A stretch of 64,000 nt of DNA. Origin: Aliirhizobium wenxiniae (GTDB lineage: Bacteria > Pseudomonadota > Alphaproteobacteria > Rhizobiales > Rhizobiaceae). The stretch covers positions 99,152 through 163,151 of the forward strand of contig NZ_JAEUAN010000017.1 in NCBI RefSeq assembly GCF_019511445.1. Direction: 5' to 3'. A program made the translations under genes and the position numbers. Below the pieces are notes generated by a model that was not told the DNA's origin, ran no database searches, and saw only the letters and a list, made by a program, of their open reading frames with translations. Below are positions 25,943-33,550 of this stretch, piece after piece. Every line of letters starts with the position of its first letter. The first letter of the stretch is position 1.

Positions 25943-26059
25943 TTAACCTTTGCTCACAGGCGGGAAAATCCAGCCATAACAATTCAACGTGACGCGCTTG
26001 CCGGATGGCGGGCAGCATGAAGTCGAAGCGTCGCGGCCGGACCACATGCCGGCATGTCC
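25943..26059 (+). promoter_or_regulatory. flaD upstream region: TTAACC box and leader two-box element
   Basis: One TTAACC lies at 25943-25948. The leader element consists of GCATGAAG (26015-26022) and CCGGCATGTCC (26049-26059), 37 nt before the flaD ATG. A TCGCGGCCGG segment between the boxes resembles the corresponding spacer of flaA. Confidence 0.5.
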
Positions 26060-26085
26060 TGATTCCGAACATAGGTGGTTAGAAC

Positions 26086-27051
26086 ATGTCAAAGATCATG
26101 ACGGTAGGTTACGTGCAGAGCGCTCTGCAGACGCTGCTTTTCGCGAGTGACAATCTCGAAGAAACCCAGAAGCGTACAGCGTCCGGCCTCGCAGTCGCCT
26201 CCGCTGCGGACAATGCCGGCTACTGGTCTGCCGCCACCAACATGACATCTGACCAGAGTGTTCTCGGCAGTATCGGTGATGCGCTCAATCTGGGTGCCTC
26301 GAAGGTCGATACAACCTATCAAGCGGTCACATCTTCCATCGATATTCTCGACGAGATAACCGGCCAGCTGGTTACCGCCTATGAAGAAGGGACTGATCGG
26401 GATGCCCTGAATGGCCGGATAGGCTCGCTTAAGGAAAACCTCAAATCCGTCCTTCAGGCAGCCACGTTTTCCGGTGACAACTGGCTCTACAATTCCGATA
26501 CGACGCTTGGCGCCTCGAAGACTATCCCGTCTTCTTTTGAGCGTAGCGTCTCAGGCGCGGTATCGCTCAACTACCTTTCTGTCGATACGGCAGACACGAC
26601 ACTGATCGATTCCGCCGACGCCGGTCGCGGCTTGCTGACCGCCGCAGTCGATGCCAACAAATTGAATCCTGACGGAACGACGACGCCGCGCAATTATTAC
26701 CTGATCGACATGGACTCGACGATTGCCGCACCCGGCACCGAGATTGCCATATCGGATTCCACGACATCGGCCGAGCTGGCCGACATGATTTCTGTCGTTG
26801 GCACCCTGACAGATAGCCTTAACCGGCTGGCGAGTTCGCTCGGCACGGTCTCCGCCCGGATTGATCAGCAGAACACTTTCGTGAAATCGCTTCAGGACGT
26901 GTTGGACAAGAGCGTCGGTCGGCTGGTTGATGCGGATATGGAAGAGGAATCCACCAAACTGGCCGCCTACAAGACGCAGCAGTCACTCTCGGTCGAATTG
27001 CTCTCCATGCTGAACGGCCACCAGCAGAGTGCACGGGTTCTCTTTAGCTAA
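26086..27051 (+). CDS. flaD: Divergent flagellin FlaD (fourth tandem flagellin)
   Basis: A 321-residue flagellin, the most divergent of the four. The core helices are present (YVQSALQTLLFASDNLEETQKRTASGLAVASAADNAGYWSAATNM; RLVDADMEEESTKLAAYKTQQSLSVELLSMLNGHQQSARVLFS), but the C-terminus lacks the usual SIANSxxQNILxLF ending, and the central domain is about 25 residues longer. It is probably a minor filament component. The name is by order only. No terminator is evident before the next gene. Confidence 0.88.
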   Translation: MSKIMTVGYVQSALQTLLFASDNLEETQKRTASGLAVASAADNAGYWSAATNMTSDQSVLGSIGDALNLGASKVDTTYQAVTSSIDILDEITGQLVTAYEEGTDRDALNGRIGSLKENLKSVLQAATFSGDNWLYNSDTTLGASKTIPSSFERSVSGAVSLNYLSVDTADTTLIDSADAGRGLLTAAVDANKLNPDGTTTPRNYYLIDMDSTIAAPGTEIAISDSTTSAELADMISVVGTLTDSLNRLASSLGTVSARIDQQNTFVKSLQDVLDKSVGRLVDADMEEESTKLAAYKTQQSLSVELLSMLNGHQQSARVLFS

Positions 27052-27247
27052 CGGCAATTGGCGGGTCTTCATCTTCGCACAAGTTTGGCATCGTAGCTGA
27101 TTTCAGGTGGTGATGCGTCCGTTCCCGGATGCGTCGCCCGATCGCTTCGAAGCGAAGCCTGCCAAACGCACGAAGGAAGGGTCAACTTGTTCATATTTAA
27201 GGTAAGCCTTTTCATCATCCGCAAGTCGGCTCGATAGGGATATTTCC

Positions 27248-27895
27248 ATGAGTGTGCCGCTTGCCCGTTATTTGAAGGATTTTGGCGCTCCGCAGCCGCA
27301 GCAACTGCCGACCGAGCTCGTCTCCGATTTCGACTTTCCTGAAACCAACTTCGATTTTCAAGAAGTGGCCGCTGAGCCTGCTGTCGATATCGAAGAGGAA
27401 AAAAGCAAGGCGCGTAACGAGGGCTACGAGGCCGCGACCGCCGAAATGAAAGAGCGGCACGAAGAGCAGTTGGCGCAGATCTCCGCGAAGCATCGCGCAG
27501 AAATCGAGGCGCTGACGGCCAAGTACGAAGGCGCTGTCACTGAACGGGTGGAAAACTTTCTCAACGAGATGAAGGCAACGGTTTCGGTTGTTGTCGACGC
27601 CTCGGTGGCACGCGTCCTGTCGCCTTTCGTGCGGGAAGAAGTTGCGCGCGCCGCGGGTGCGAAATTTGCTGCCGATGTCGCCGAAGAGGTCGGGCAGGGC
27701 AGGACTGTTAAACTCTCGGTGAGAGGTTCCGAGGCATTTATTGAAATGATGCGTAAGCGGCTCGATCCGCTCGTGACCGAAGTCGAATACGAAGAATCGG
27801 CTGAAATCGACATGACGCTGGAAGTCGGAGACTCGATTCTTGTGACGCGTCTGAAGGCTTTTGTCGAAGCGATGGAAGAGCAGATAGATGAGTGA
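27248..27895 (+). CDS. FliH-like protein, putative stator of the export ATPase
   Basis: A 215-residue soluble acidic protein with a long charged coiled coil (about residues 48-115: EEEKSKARNEGYEAATAEMKERHEEQLAQISAKHRAEIEALTAKY) and a folded C-terminal domain (ARVLSPFVREEVARAAGAKFAADVAEEV ... VEYEESAEIDMTLEVGDSILVTRL). This is the layout of FliH/HrpE/YscL proteins, and no other FliH is visible in the cluster, so FliH is inferred. The C-terminus overlaps motB by 8 nt. An FliH-independent role in motor assembly is the alternative. Confidence 0.65.
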   Translation: MSVPLARYLKDFGAPQPQQLPTELVSDFDFPETNFDFQEVAAEPAVDIEEEKSKARNEGYEAATAEMKERHEEQLAQISAKHRAEIEALTAKYEGAVTERVENFLNEMKATVSVVVDASVARVLSPFVREEVARAAGAKFAADVAEEVGQGRTVKLSVRGSEAFIEMMRKRLDPLVTEVEYEESAEIDMTLEVGDSILVTRLKAFVEAMEEQIDE

Positions 27896-29234
27896 AAGTC
27901 ATCATCACGGCAAGAACGAGATCATTGTCGTCAAACGCCACAAGGGTGACCACGACGGCGCTCATGGCGGTGCGTGGAAGATCGCCTATGCGGACTTCAT
28001 GACGGCAATGATGGCATTCTTCTTGGTCATGTGGCTCGTCAACGCCTCCAACGAAGAAACCAAGGCCTCCATCGCAAGCTACTTCAACCCGATCAAGCTG
28101 ACGGATGAAAACCCGAGCTCGGATGGAGTGAAGGAACCGGCCAAGGAAGCGGAAGGCGAACACGACGCTCAGAAGTCCGACATTGCCGCAGACAAGACGC
28201 AGGATGGATCGGCGGCTGCTTCCGGTGAAGATCTTACGGCGTCGTCGGGTGAAAACACGAGCTTCTCCGAAGAGGCATTCTTCGAGAATCCCTATGCCGT
28301 GCTTGCAGAAATCGCGCAGGAAGTCGGCCAGCAGGCCAATGTCAGCGTGAAGGGTGAGGGCGGTGCGGCCAATTCGGGTCCGTCGACCGGCGCTTCCGGC
28401 GGCGAGGCCTATCGCGATCCGTTTGATCCGGATTTCTGGAGCAAGCAGGTTTCCGCGCCGCAGACAGGCCAGAGCGGTGCCATCGCCGTAACCCAGGATA
28501 GTAGCCTGCCGCCGTCTCCGGATGCCAAGCCGGCTGAGACCGCAGCCGCCCAGACCCAGCCGAACACCCAGACACCTGCCGGCGCCCAAAGCCAGTCTCC
28601 GTTCGAGGCGCAGCCGCTCACCCATGCCGATCCTTCCTCCCAGCAGGAAGTTGCAGCTCTTCAATCGCCCAACTCCGCCGCCGCCGAGGCGAATAGTCAG
28701 GCCGAGGAAAAGCCCTATGACGGTATGCCCGAGCCTGATCGGCCGCAGCCCGTGGCAAAGGCTTCTGCACAGCAGACCGAGAAGGCCGAGGAACTGAGGG
28801 AAGAACTTGTGAAGGCCTTGACCGGCGTTCCCGGTCAGCTTTCCGAGGGCATTATCGTCACCCGGTCCGAAGGTGGCATGCTCGTCACCATTTCCGATCA
28901 GGCGGCGACCCCGATGTTCGATCTCGGGTCGGCCGTTCCCCGCAGGGAGACGGTTCTGGCCATGGAGAAGGTTGCCGAAGTCCTGAGGGAAAAGGCAGGC
29001 TCGATCGTCATTCGCGGCCATACCGATAGCCGGCCCTATCGAGGCGGCAATGCCGACAACTGGACGCTCTCGATGGAGCGCGCCCATGCCGCCTATTTCA
29101 TGCTTCTGCGCGGCGGTCTTGAAGAAACCCGCGTCAAGCAGCTGTCCGGCTTCGCCGATCGACGCCCGCAGGTTGAGGATAATCCCGAGGATGGAGCCAA
29201 TCGTCGCATCGAAATCCTGATTGCCGATGGTTGA
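27888..29234 (+). CDS. motB: Flagellar stator protein MotB with long linker
   Basis: A 448-residue stator protein. The membrane segment contains the proton-binding Asp (AYADFMTAMMAFFLVMWLVNA, Asp36). A very long Ala/Pro/Gln/Glu-rich linker (about 70-290) follows, then the C-terminal OmpA-like peptidoglycan-binding domain (VIRGHTDSRPYRGGNADNWTLSMERAHAAYFMLLRGG ... NRRIEILIADG). Enteric MotB is about 300 residues; the added linker is a known rhizobial feature. It is followed by motC after 12 bp. Confidence 0.97.
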   Translation: MSESHHHGKNEIIVVKRHKGDHDGAHGGAWKIAYADFMTAMMAFFLVMWLVNASNEETKASIASYFNPIKLTDENPSSDGVKEPAKEAEGEHDAQKSDIAADKTQDGSAAASGEDLTASSGENTSFSEEAFFENPYAVLAEIAQEVGQQANVSVKGEGGAANSGPSTGASGGEAYRDPFDPDFWSKQVSAPQTGQSGAIAVTQDSSLPPSPDAKPAETAAAQTQPNTQTPAGAQSQSPFEAQPLTHADPSSQQEVAALQSPNSAAAEANSQAEEKPYDGMPEPDRPQPVAKASAQQTEKAEELREELVKALTGVPGQLSEGIIVTRSEGGMLVTISDQAATPMFDLGSAVPRRETVLAMEKVAEVLREKAGSIVIRGHTDSRPYRGGNADNWTLSMERAHAAYFMLLRGGLEETRVKQLSGFADRRPQVEDNPEDGANRRIEILIADG

Positions 29235-29246
29235 AGGTAAGCGCTG

Positions 29247-30497
29247 ATGTTTGCTCGTAGACACTGGTTTGTCCGCTCCACGTTTCTTGCAGCCGCACTG
29301 GCTGCCGGGACCGTTGAAACGCGCGCTCAGGACCAGTCGCTCGACGCCTACAAGATCCTGAGATCCCTGCAATTCGTGCAGGATTCTCTCGTGCTTGGAG
29401 ATCACTCCGCGTCCGACCTTCAGCGCTATCTGCTCGATTCTCTCGATCAGCGGCTGCGATCGGCGGATAACGGCACGCTTGCCGATACCCGCAATGCCGA
29501 CGCGGTTTTCGTCTACGTGATGAGCGGCGGTAATCCGGCAACGTTGAATTTCCTCGCCTCCCGCGACACCCAGGGGTATCTCGACGCGCGTGTCGTCAAC
29601 GTTCTGCAAAAATATCTCGACGGGCGCGGAGCGCAGGTCGCAAGCTCGATTGCCTCTCTGTCCGAGGAATATCAGGGCTCGCCGATCGGTCCCTATCTCA
29701 ATCTGGTCGCCGGCAACGTCAATTATCCGACAGATCCGACCGCGGCGCTGATCTTCTATGATCGCACGCGCGTCGATGCCCCCGGCACTATCCTGGAGGA
29801 GGCCGCTCTACGCCGCTCCATCGTCGCTGCGGCAGGCATAAAGGATGTTGACCGTGCTCATGGTTACTCCGTGCGTTATGCGCGACGCTTTCTTCATTCT
29901 CCTTATGCCAGCCAGTTTGCCGATCTTTTCGTCGATCTGGCTGTGACGAATGACGCAGCGCTGGGACACGAGCGGATTTCCGAAGTGGCGGCGTTGATGG
30001 ATCCGGACCGTGCTCAGGAGCTTTACCTGCGCATATCCCGGCTGGCGACGCTGAAGGGCAAGTTCGAGTTGGCGAGCTATACCGCGGAAGAGGCCCGAAA
30101 GCTCAACGGTGCGCTCAGCGGCAAGGGCCGGGAAGTTCTCTCGGGCCTATACGAACACATTGCCAAGGTTCCGTCGCCGAACGTCTCCGAAGTGGTGGAC
30201 CAGCTTTCCTCGATTTCGCGAGAAGGGCTTTCCGATCGTGACCGGGCGCTTTTGGACGCCGCGCAACGAGTTGGCGAAGAGATCGTCAGGCCGGTGAACG
30301 TGAGCAGCGATGCTGCCGCAACGGATACGAACGACAATAACAGCGAAACAGCTGCTGCAACGCCGGATCCGACCACTGCGGGGTCGGTCGTACCGAATGC
30401 TTCGACCGCGACAAATGCAGCCGTTGACGACTTCGTCACGCAAGGTCGAAACAAGCTGGGCGATATAGATTCGCTGCTTGCTGAGGGGGAATGGTGA
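29247..30497 (+). CDS. motC: Periplasmic motor protein MotC
   Basis: A 416-residue exported protein specific to rhizobia-type motors, needed for stator function in S. meliloti, where it is thought to interact with MotB. It has a signal peptide (RSTFLAAALAAGTVETRAQ), a helical body (LDAYKILRSLQFVQDSLVLGDHSASDLQRYLLDSLDQRL; AALRRSIVAAAGIKDVDRAHGYSVRYARRFLHSPYASQFADLF) and an Ala/Thr-rich C-terminus. MotE, its chaperone, is encoded at 16296. Confidence 0.93.
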   Translation: MFARRHWFVRSTFLAAALAAGTVETRAQDQSLDAYKILRSLQFVQDSLVLGDHSASDLQRYLLDSLDQRLRSADNGTLADTRNADAVFVYVMSGGNPATLNFLASRDTQGYLDARVVNVLQKYLDGRGAQVASSIASLSEEYQGSPIGPYLNLVAGNVNYPTDPTAALIFYDRTRVDAPGTILEEAALRRSIVAAAGIKDVDRAHGYSVRYARRFLHSPYASQFADLFVDLAVTNDAALGHERISEVAALMDPDRAQELYLRISRLATLKGKFELASYTAEEARKLNGALSGKGREVLSGLYEHIAKVPSPNVSEVVDQLSSISREGLSDRDRALLDAAQRVGEEIVRPVNVSSDAAATDTNDNNSETAAATPDPTTAGSVVPNASTATNAAVDDFVTQGRNKLGDIDSLLAEGEW

Positions 30498-30500
30498 CCA

Positions 30501-31979
30501 ATGATGAATGTAGTGAATAACGCCCTGCCGGTGAGCGCGGATGTATCGACCGCAGTTTCCGCCAATTCGGCCAAGGGAGCGCGGACCGGCAAGGATGATG
30601 GTTTCGCCAAAACGCTGAATTCCTACGGAGACGGACAGAGCCAGCGTGGCAAGGCCGACGCTTCGGCGGGCAAGGACGGCGCGGTGGATGCTGCCGCTGC
30701 CGGTGAGAGCCACGCCGGAGAGGCCGTCACCGCCGAGCAGGCGACGCCAACCCGTTCTTTCGCCACATCGGTCAATTCCATGCTTTCGAAAGCCGCTGGC
30801 CAGGGGGCGGAAGCGGCTGCGCCGGAAGACGTCATCAACACGCCGGTCATCGAACTGCCGGAAACAGAACAGCCAGTCGTTGTCGATGGTACCGATGGCG
30901 CCGATCTCGACACCGCGACCGACCTTCTGGCCGATCTGCAGGCGGCCATTCCTTCCAATACGAAGGGGCAGGCAACGCCCGCTCGCAACACCACGGACCA
31001 GACAAAATCCACCCCGGCAAACGCAGACGCCACGGATGCGGCAGATCCTGACGCGGCCGACGATGCCTTGGCATTGCTTCAGGCGCTTGCTGATCCATCA
31101 GCAGCCCAGGCATCGCAGTCTGATGTGACGGGCGATCAGCAACCGGTACAGACGCCGGACGCCGGGATCGATGTAGATGCCATCGCTCCGCAGACCGGTA
31201 ATGCCGGTCAGGCCATCAAGGACCGGACGTCCGCAAACATGCCCGCAACGGATATCGGCAAGACCGCCCAGAATGTCACTTCGAAGGCTGCTGATGTGGC
31301 GGCGGCTGTTCATGATGCCTTGCCGCAGGACAGTGAAGTGTCGATGGACACTGACACGATGACGGTCCAGGTTACCGAGAACCGCCGTTACATCGGTATC
31401 GCGCCAAGTTCGAATGCCGTTTCCGTGGCAACAGCATTCAGCCAGGACCCGGATTGGTCAGCTGCCATGAACCCGAGCGCAAGACTTTCCAATGAGGCGC
31501 TTTACGCCAGCACCGGCAAAGTGGTGAACACGCTGAAGATCGAGCTCAACCCGAACGATCTCGGGCATGTGACGGCAACCATGCGCATGGTCGGCGAAGA
31601 GCTGAACATCCATCTGACGGTCGAAAGCAGCAAGGCCTATCGGCAGCTCATGCACGATAGCTCGTCGATGCTCGATAACCTGAAGGCGCAGGGCTACAGC
31701 GTTGACCAGATCTCGGTCAGCATCGCCAGCGGAAGCGGTTCGACGTCCTCCGACAAGGGCAGTGATACATTTGCCAATAGCCGCCAGTCTTCCGACATGG
31801 GACAGGCGCAGCAGCAACAGCAACAGAACGGCCGCCAGGGCGGCAGCACGGGTGGCAGCCTGACGGATACGTCGGATATGGGCGCGCGTGGCAGCTCTTC
31901 TGGAGGTAAGGATGAAGGCTCGGCTCAGAACGCGGCTTCTAGCGGTGCTGGTGCTCGTCCCGACACCGTTTATCTCTGA
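30501..31979 (+). CDS. fliK: Hook-length control protein FliK (formerly MotD)
   Basis: A 492-residue protein of low-complexity Ala/Asp/Gln/Ser sequence over the first 300 residues, the expected flexible ruler. A folded C-terminal substrate-switch domain follows (GKVVNTLKIELNPNDLGHVTATMRMVGEELNIHLTVESSKAYRQLMHDSSSMLDNLKAQGYSVDQISVSIASG), the FliK core. The S. meliloti homologue, first called MotD, was reassigned as FliK. It starts 3 bp after motC; its 3' end overlaps the transglycosylase gene by 68 nt. Confidence 0.93.
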   Translation: MMNVVNNALPVSADVSTAVSANSAKGARTGKDDGFAKTLNSYGDGQSQRGKADASAGKDGAVDAAAAGESHAGEAVTAEQATPTRSFATSVNSMLSKAAGQGAEAAAPEDVINTPVIELPETEQPVVVDGTDGADLDTATDLLADLQAAIPSNTKGQATPARNTTDQTKSTPANADATDAADPDAADDALALLQALADPSAAQASQSDVTGDQQPVQTPDAGIDVDAIAPQTGNAGQAIKDRTSANMPATDIGKTAQNVTSKAADVAAAVHDALPQDSEVSMDTDTMTVQVTENRRYIGIAPSSNAVSVATAFSQDPDWSAAMNPSARLSNEALYASTGKVVNTLKIELNPNDLGHVTATMRMVGEELNIHLTVESSKAYRQLMHDSSSMLDNLKAQGYSVDQISVSIASGSGSTSSDKGSDTFANSRQSSDMGQAQQQQQQNGRQGGSTGGSLTDTSDMGARGSSSGGKDEGSAQNAASSGAGARPDTVYL

Positions 31980-32508
31980 TAAGGGAGAAGCCGCGGCTAG
32001 CGCCAGTCTTGCCTGCGAGCGGCAAATTCAGAACGCCGCCGCACAATACGGCATTCCCGAGGGCATACTTTATTCCGTCGGGCTGACGGAAACGGGGCGC
32101 AAGGGCTCACTCAGCCCTTATGCCCTCAATGTCGAAGGCAAGGCGTTTTTCCCTGGTTCCATTCAGGAAGCATTTGCCCAGGTCGCTGCGTCGCGGGGGC
32201 AGGGGGCCAAGCTTATCGATATCGGTTGCATGCAGATCAACCTGATGTATCACGGCGCCGAATTTGCCTCATTGCAGGATATGTTCGATCCGGCTCAGAA
32301 CGTCGCCTATGCCGCGCGCTTCCTGCGCCAGCTTTATGATCGGCACGAGACCTGGACGATGGCGGTTGCGCGTTACCATGCGGGGCCGAACAACGATCCC
32401 GCACAGCAGCGCTATGTCTGCCGGGTGATCGCAAACCTCGTCGCGTCAGGTTATGGGCAGTGGACGCCCGGAGCCACGAGCTTCTGCGCCGGCGGCAACT
32501 GGAAGTAG
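31912..32508 (+). CDS. Flagellar lytic transglycosylase (SLT family)
   Basis: A 198-residue exported protein with a signal peptide (RTRLLAVLVLVPTPFISDKGEAAASA) and an SLT fold: ILYSVGLTETGRKGSLSPYALN with the presumed catalytic Glu, then DIGCMQINLMYHG, AQNVAYAARFLRQLYDRHETWTMAVARYHAG. It presumably opens peptidoglycan for rod passage, since FlgJ here has no muramidase domain. ATG 31912 follows GGAGG; an ATG eight codons earlier is less likely. It sits between fliK and rem as in S. meliloti. Confidence 0.9.
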   Translation: MKARLRTRLLAVLVLVPTPFISDKGEAAASASLACERQIQNAAAQYGIPEGILYSVGLTETGRKGSLSPYALNVEGKAFFPGSIQEAFAQVAASRGQGAKLIDIGCMQINLMYHGAEFASLQDMFDPAQNVAYAARFLRQLYDRHETWTMAVARYHAGPNNDPAQQRYVCRVIANLVASGYGQWTPGATSFCAGGNWK

Positions 32509-32602
32509 TTTCTCCGCTTGAATTTCCCCATGCCCTTGATCCGGCAATAATGAGGCATGTCAAATATACGTCAGTCGAATCCTGTTATGAATCTGTAGCA
32601 TT

Positions 32603-33447
32603 CCACCGAAAAAATTGTGCCTCTATGAATTTGACCTACTAGATATAGGGCAAATCGGAGCGTCGTGGTTAATCAATTATTAATTAGTCCCCACAAGTTC
32701 CTATAATTGTGGCTGAGTCTCGCGATTCGTACTCATGTCCCAGCACATGAAGGCTGCTGATTCGGAGATACATGGATGATCGTCGTGGTTGATGAGCGAG
32801 AGCTCGTAACGGAAGGTTACACATCCCTGTTCGGCCGCGAGGGCATTCCCTCGGCGGGCTTCGATCCCGTCGAATTCGGCGAGTGGGTCAACTCCGCAGC
32901 CGATGCCGATATCCGCGCCATCGAGGCTTTCCTCATCGGCCAGACCAGAAACGCCTGCGATCTGCCGCGCACCATCCGTGATCGTTCCACCGCACCCGTG
33001 ATCGCCGTTTCCGATCAGCCGTCGCTCGATGCAACGCTTGCGCTGTTCGATGCCGGCGTCGATGATGTGGTGCGCAAGCCGGTTCATCCGCGCGAGATCC
33101 TGGCCCGTGCCGCCGCCATCCGCCGTCGCCTGACTGCGATCGCCAACTATACCGATATCGGTTCGATCCGCGTTTATTCCGACGGTCGCGATCCCGAGAT
33201 CGGCGGCGAAGTCTTTCCGCTGCCGCGCCGCGAGCGCCGCATTCTCGAATATCTGGTCGCCAATCGCGGCCGCCGCGTGTCCAAGGCGCAGATCTTCTCC
33301 GCCATCTACGGCATCTTCGACGAGGACGTCGAGGAGAACGTCGTCGAAAGCCATATCAGCAAGCTTCGCAAGAAGCTGCGCAAGAAGCTCGGAACCGATC
33401 CGATCGATTCAAAGCGCTTCCTCGGATATTGCATCGACTGGAATTGA
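32603..33447 (+). repeat. rem direct repeat, copy 1
   Basis: About 845 bp comprising the rem coding region and about 170 bp upstream recur at 42287-43130 in the same orientation. The coding parts differ at 14 of 672 bases, 13 of them silent. A further short match (about 25 bp, starting TCCGGCAA) lies at 32540-32564 and 42225-42249, separated from the main repeat by an unalike stretch. Identity stops exactly at the stop codon. Confidence 0.97.
32776..33447 (+). CDS. rem: Motility regulator Rem, copy 1
   Basis: A 223-residue OmpR-type regulator. The receiver-like domain (about 1-120) keeps an acidic residue pair (VVVDERE), a Ser (IAVSD) and the Lys of VRKPVHPREI, but the usual phosphoacceptor position appears to be Glu50 rather than Asp. 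The winged-helix domain (about 130-223: LPRRERRILEYLVANRGRRVSKAQIF ... VVESHISKLRKKL) is intact. In S. meliloti Rem is activated by VisNR and switches on late flagellar genes. It differs from copy 2 only at Ala86 (Val there). GGAG lies 8 bp before the ATG. Confidence 0.95.
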   Translation: MIVVVDERELVTEGYTSLFGREGIPSAGFDPVEFGEWVNSAADADIRAIEAFLIGQTRNACDLPRTIRDRSTAPVIAVSDQPSLDATLALFDAGVDDVVRKPVHPREILARAAAIRRRLTAIANYTDIGSIRVYSDGRDPEIGGEVFPLPRRERRILEYLVANRGRRVSKAQIFSAIYGIFDEDVEENVVESHISKLRKKLRKKLGTDPIDSKRFLGYCIDWN

Positions 33448-33480
33448 GAGCGGCGATCTGCGGCATCATCAGTCTTCAAA

Positions 33481-33516
33481 CGAAAACACCGCCCGAGCAA
33501 TCGGGCGGTGTTTTCG
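33481..33516. terminator. Bidirectional terminator between rem copy 1 and the DUF1217 gene
   Basis: CGAAAACACCGCCCGA and TCGGGCGGTGTTTTCG form a perfect 16-bp stem around GCAA. The A-rich arm on one side and T-rich arm on the other suit termination of both converging transcripts. It is not part of the rem repeat. Confidence 0.9.
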
Positions 33517-33550
33517 TTTGCAATGGGAAAAATTGGCGAAGGTGTTTTCG

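Noticed and set aside
27145..27166. Palindrome CGCTTCGAAGCG in the flaD to fliH-like gap
   Set aside because: It is short, has no T-run and no second copy elsewhere, so neither a terminator nor an operator can be supported.
27738..29609. A 623-codon minus-strand open frame opposite motB and motC
   Set aside because: It is antisense to two clearly identified genes and its product has no recognisable features.
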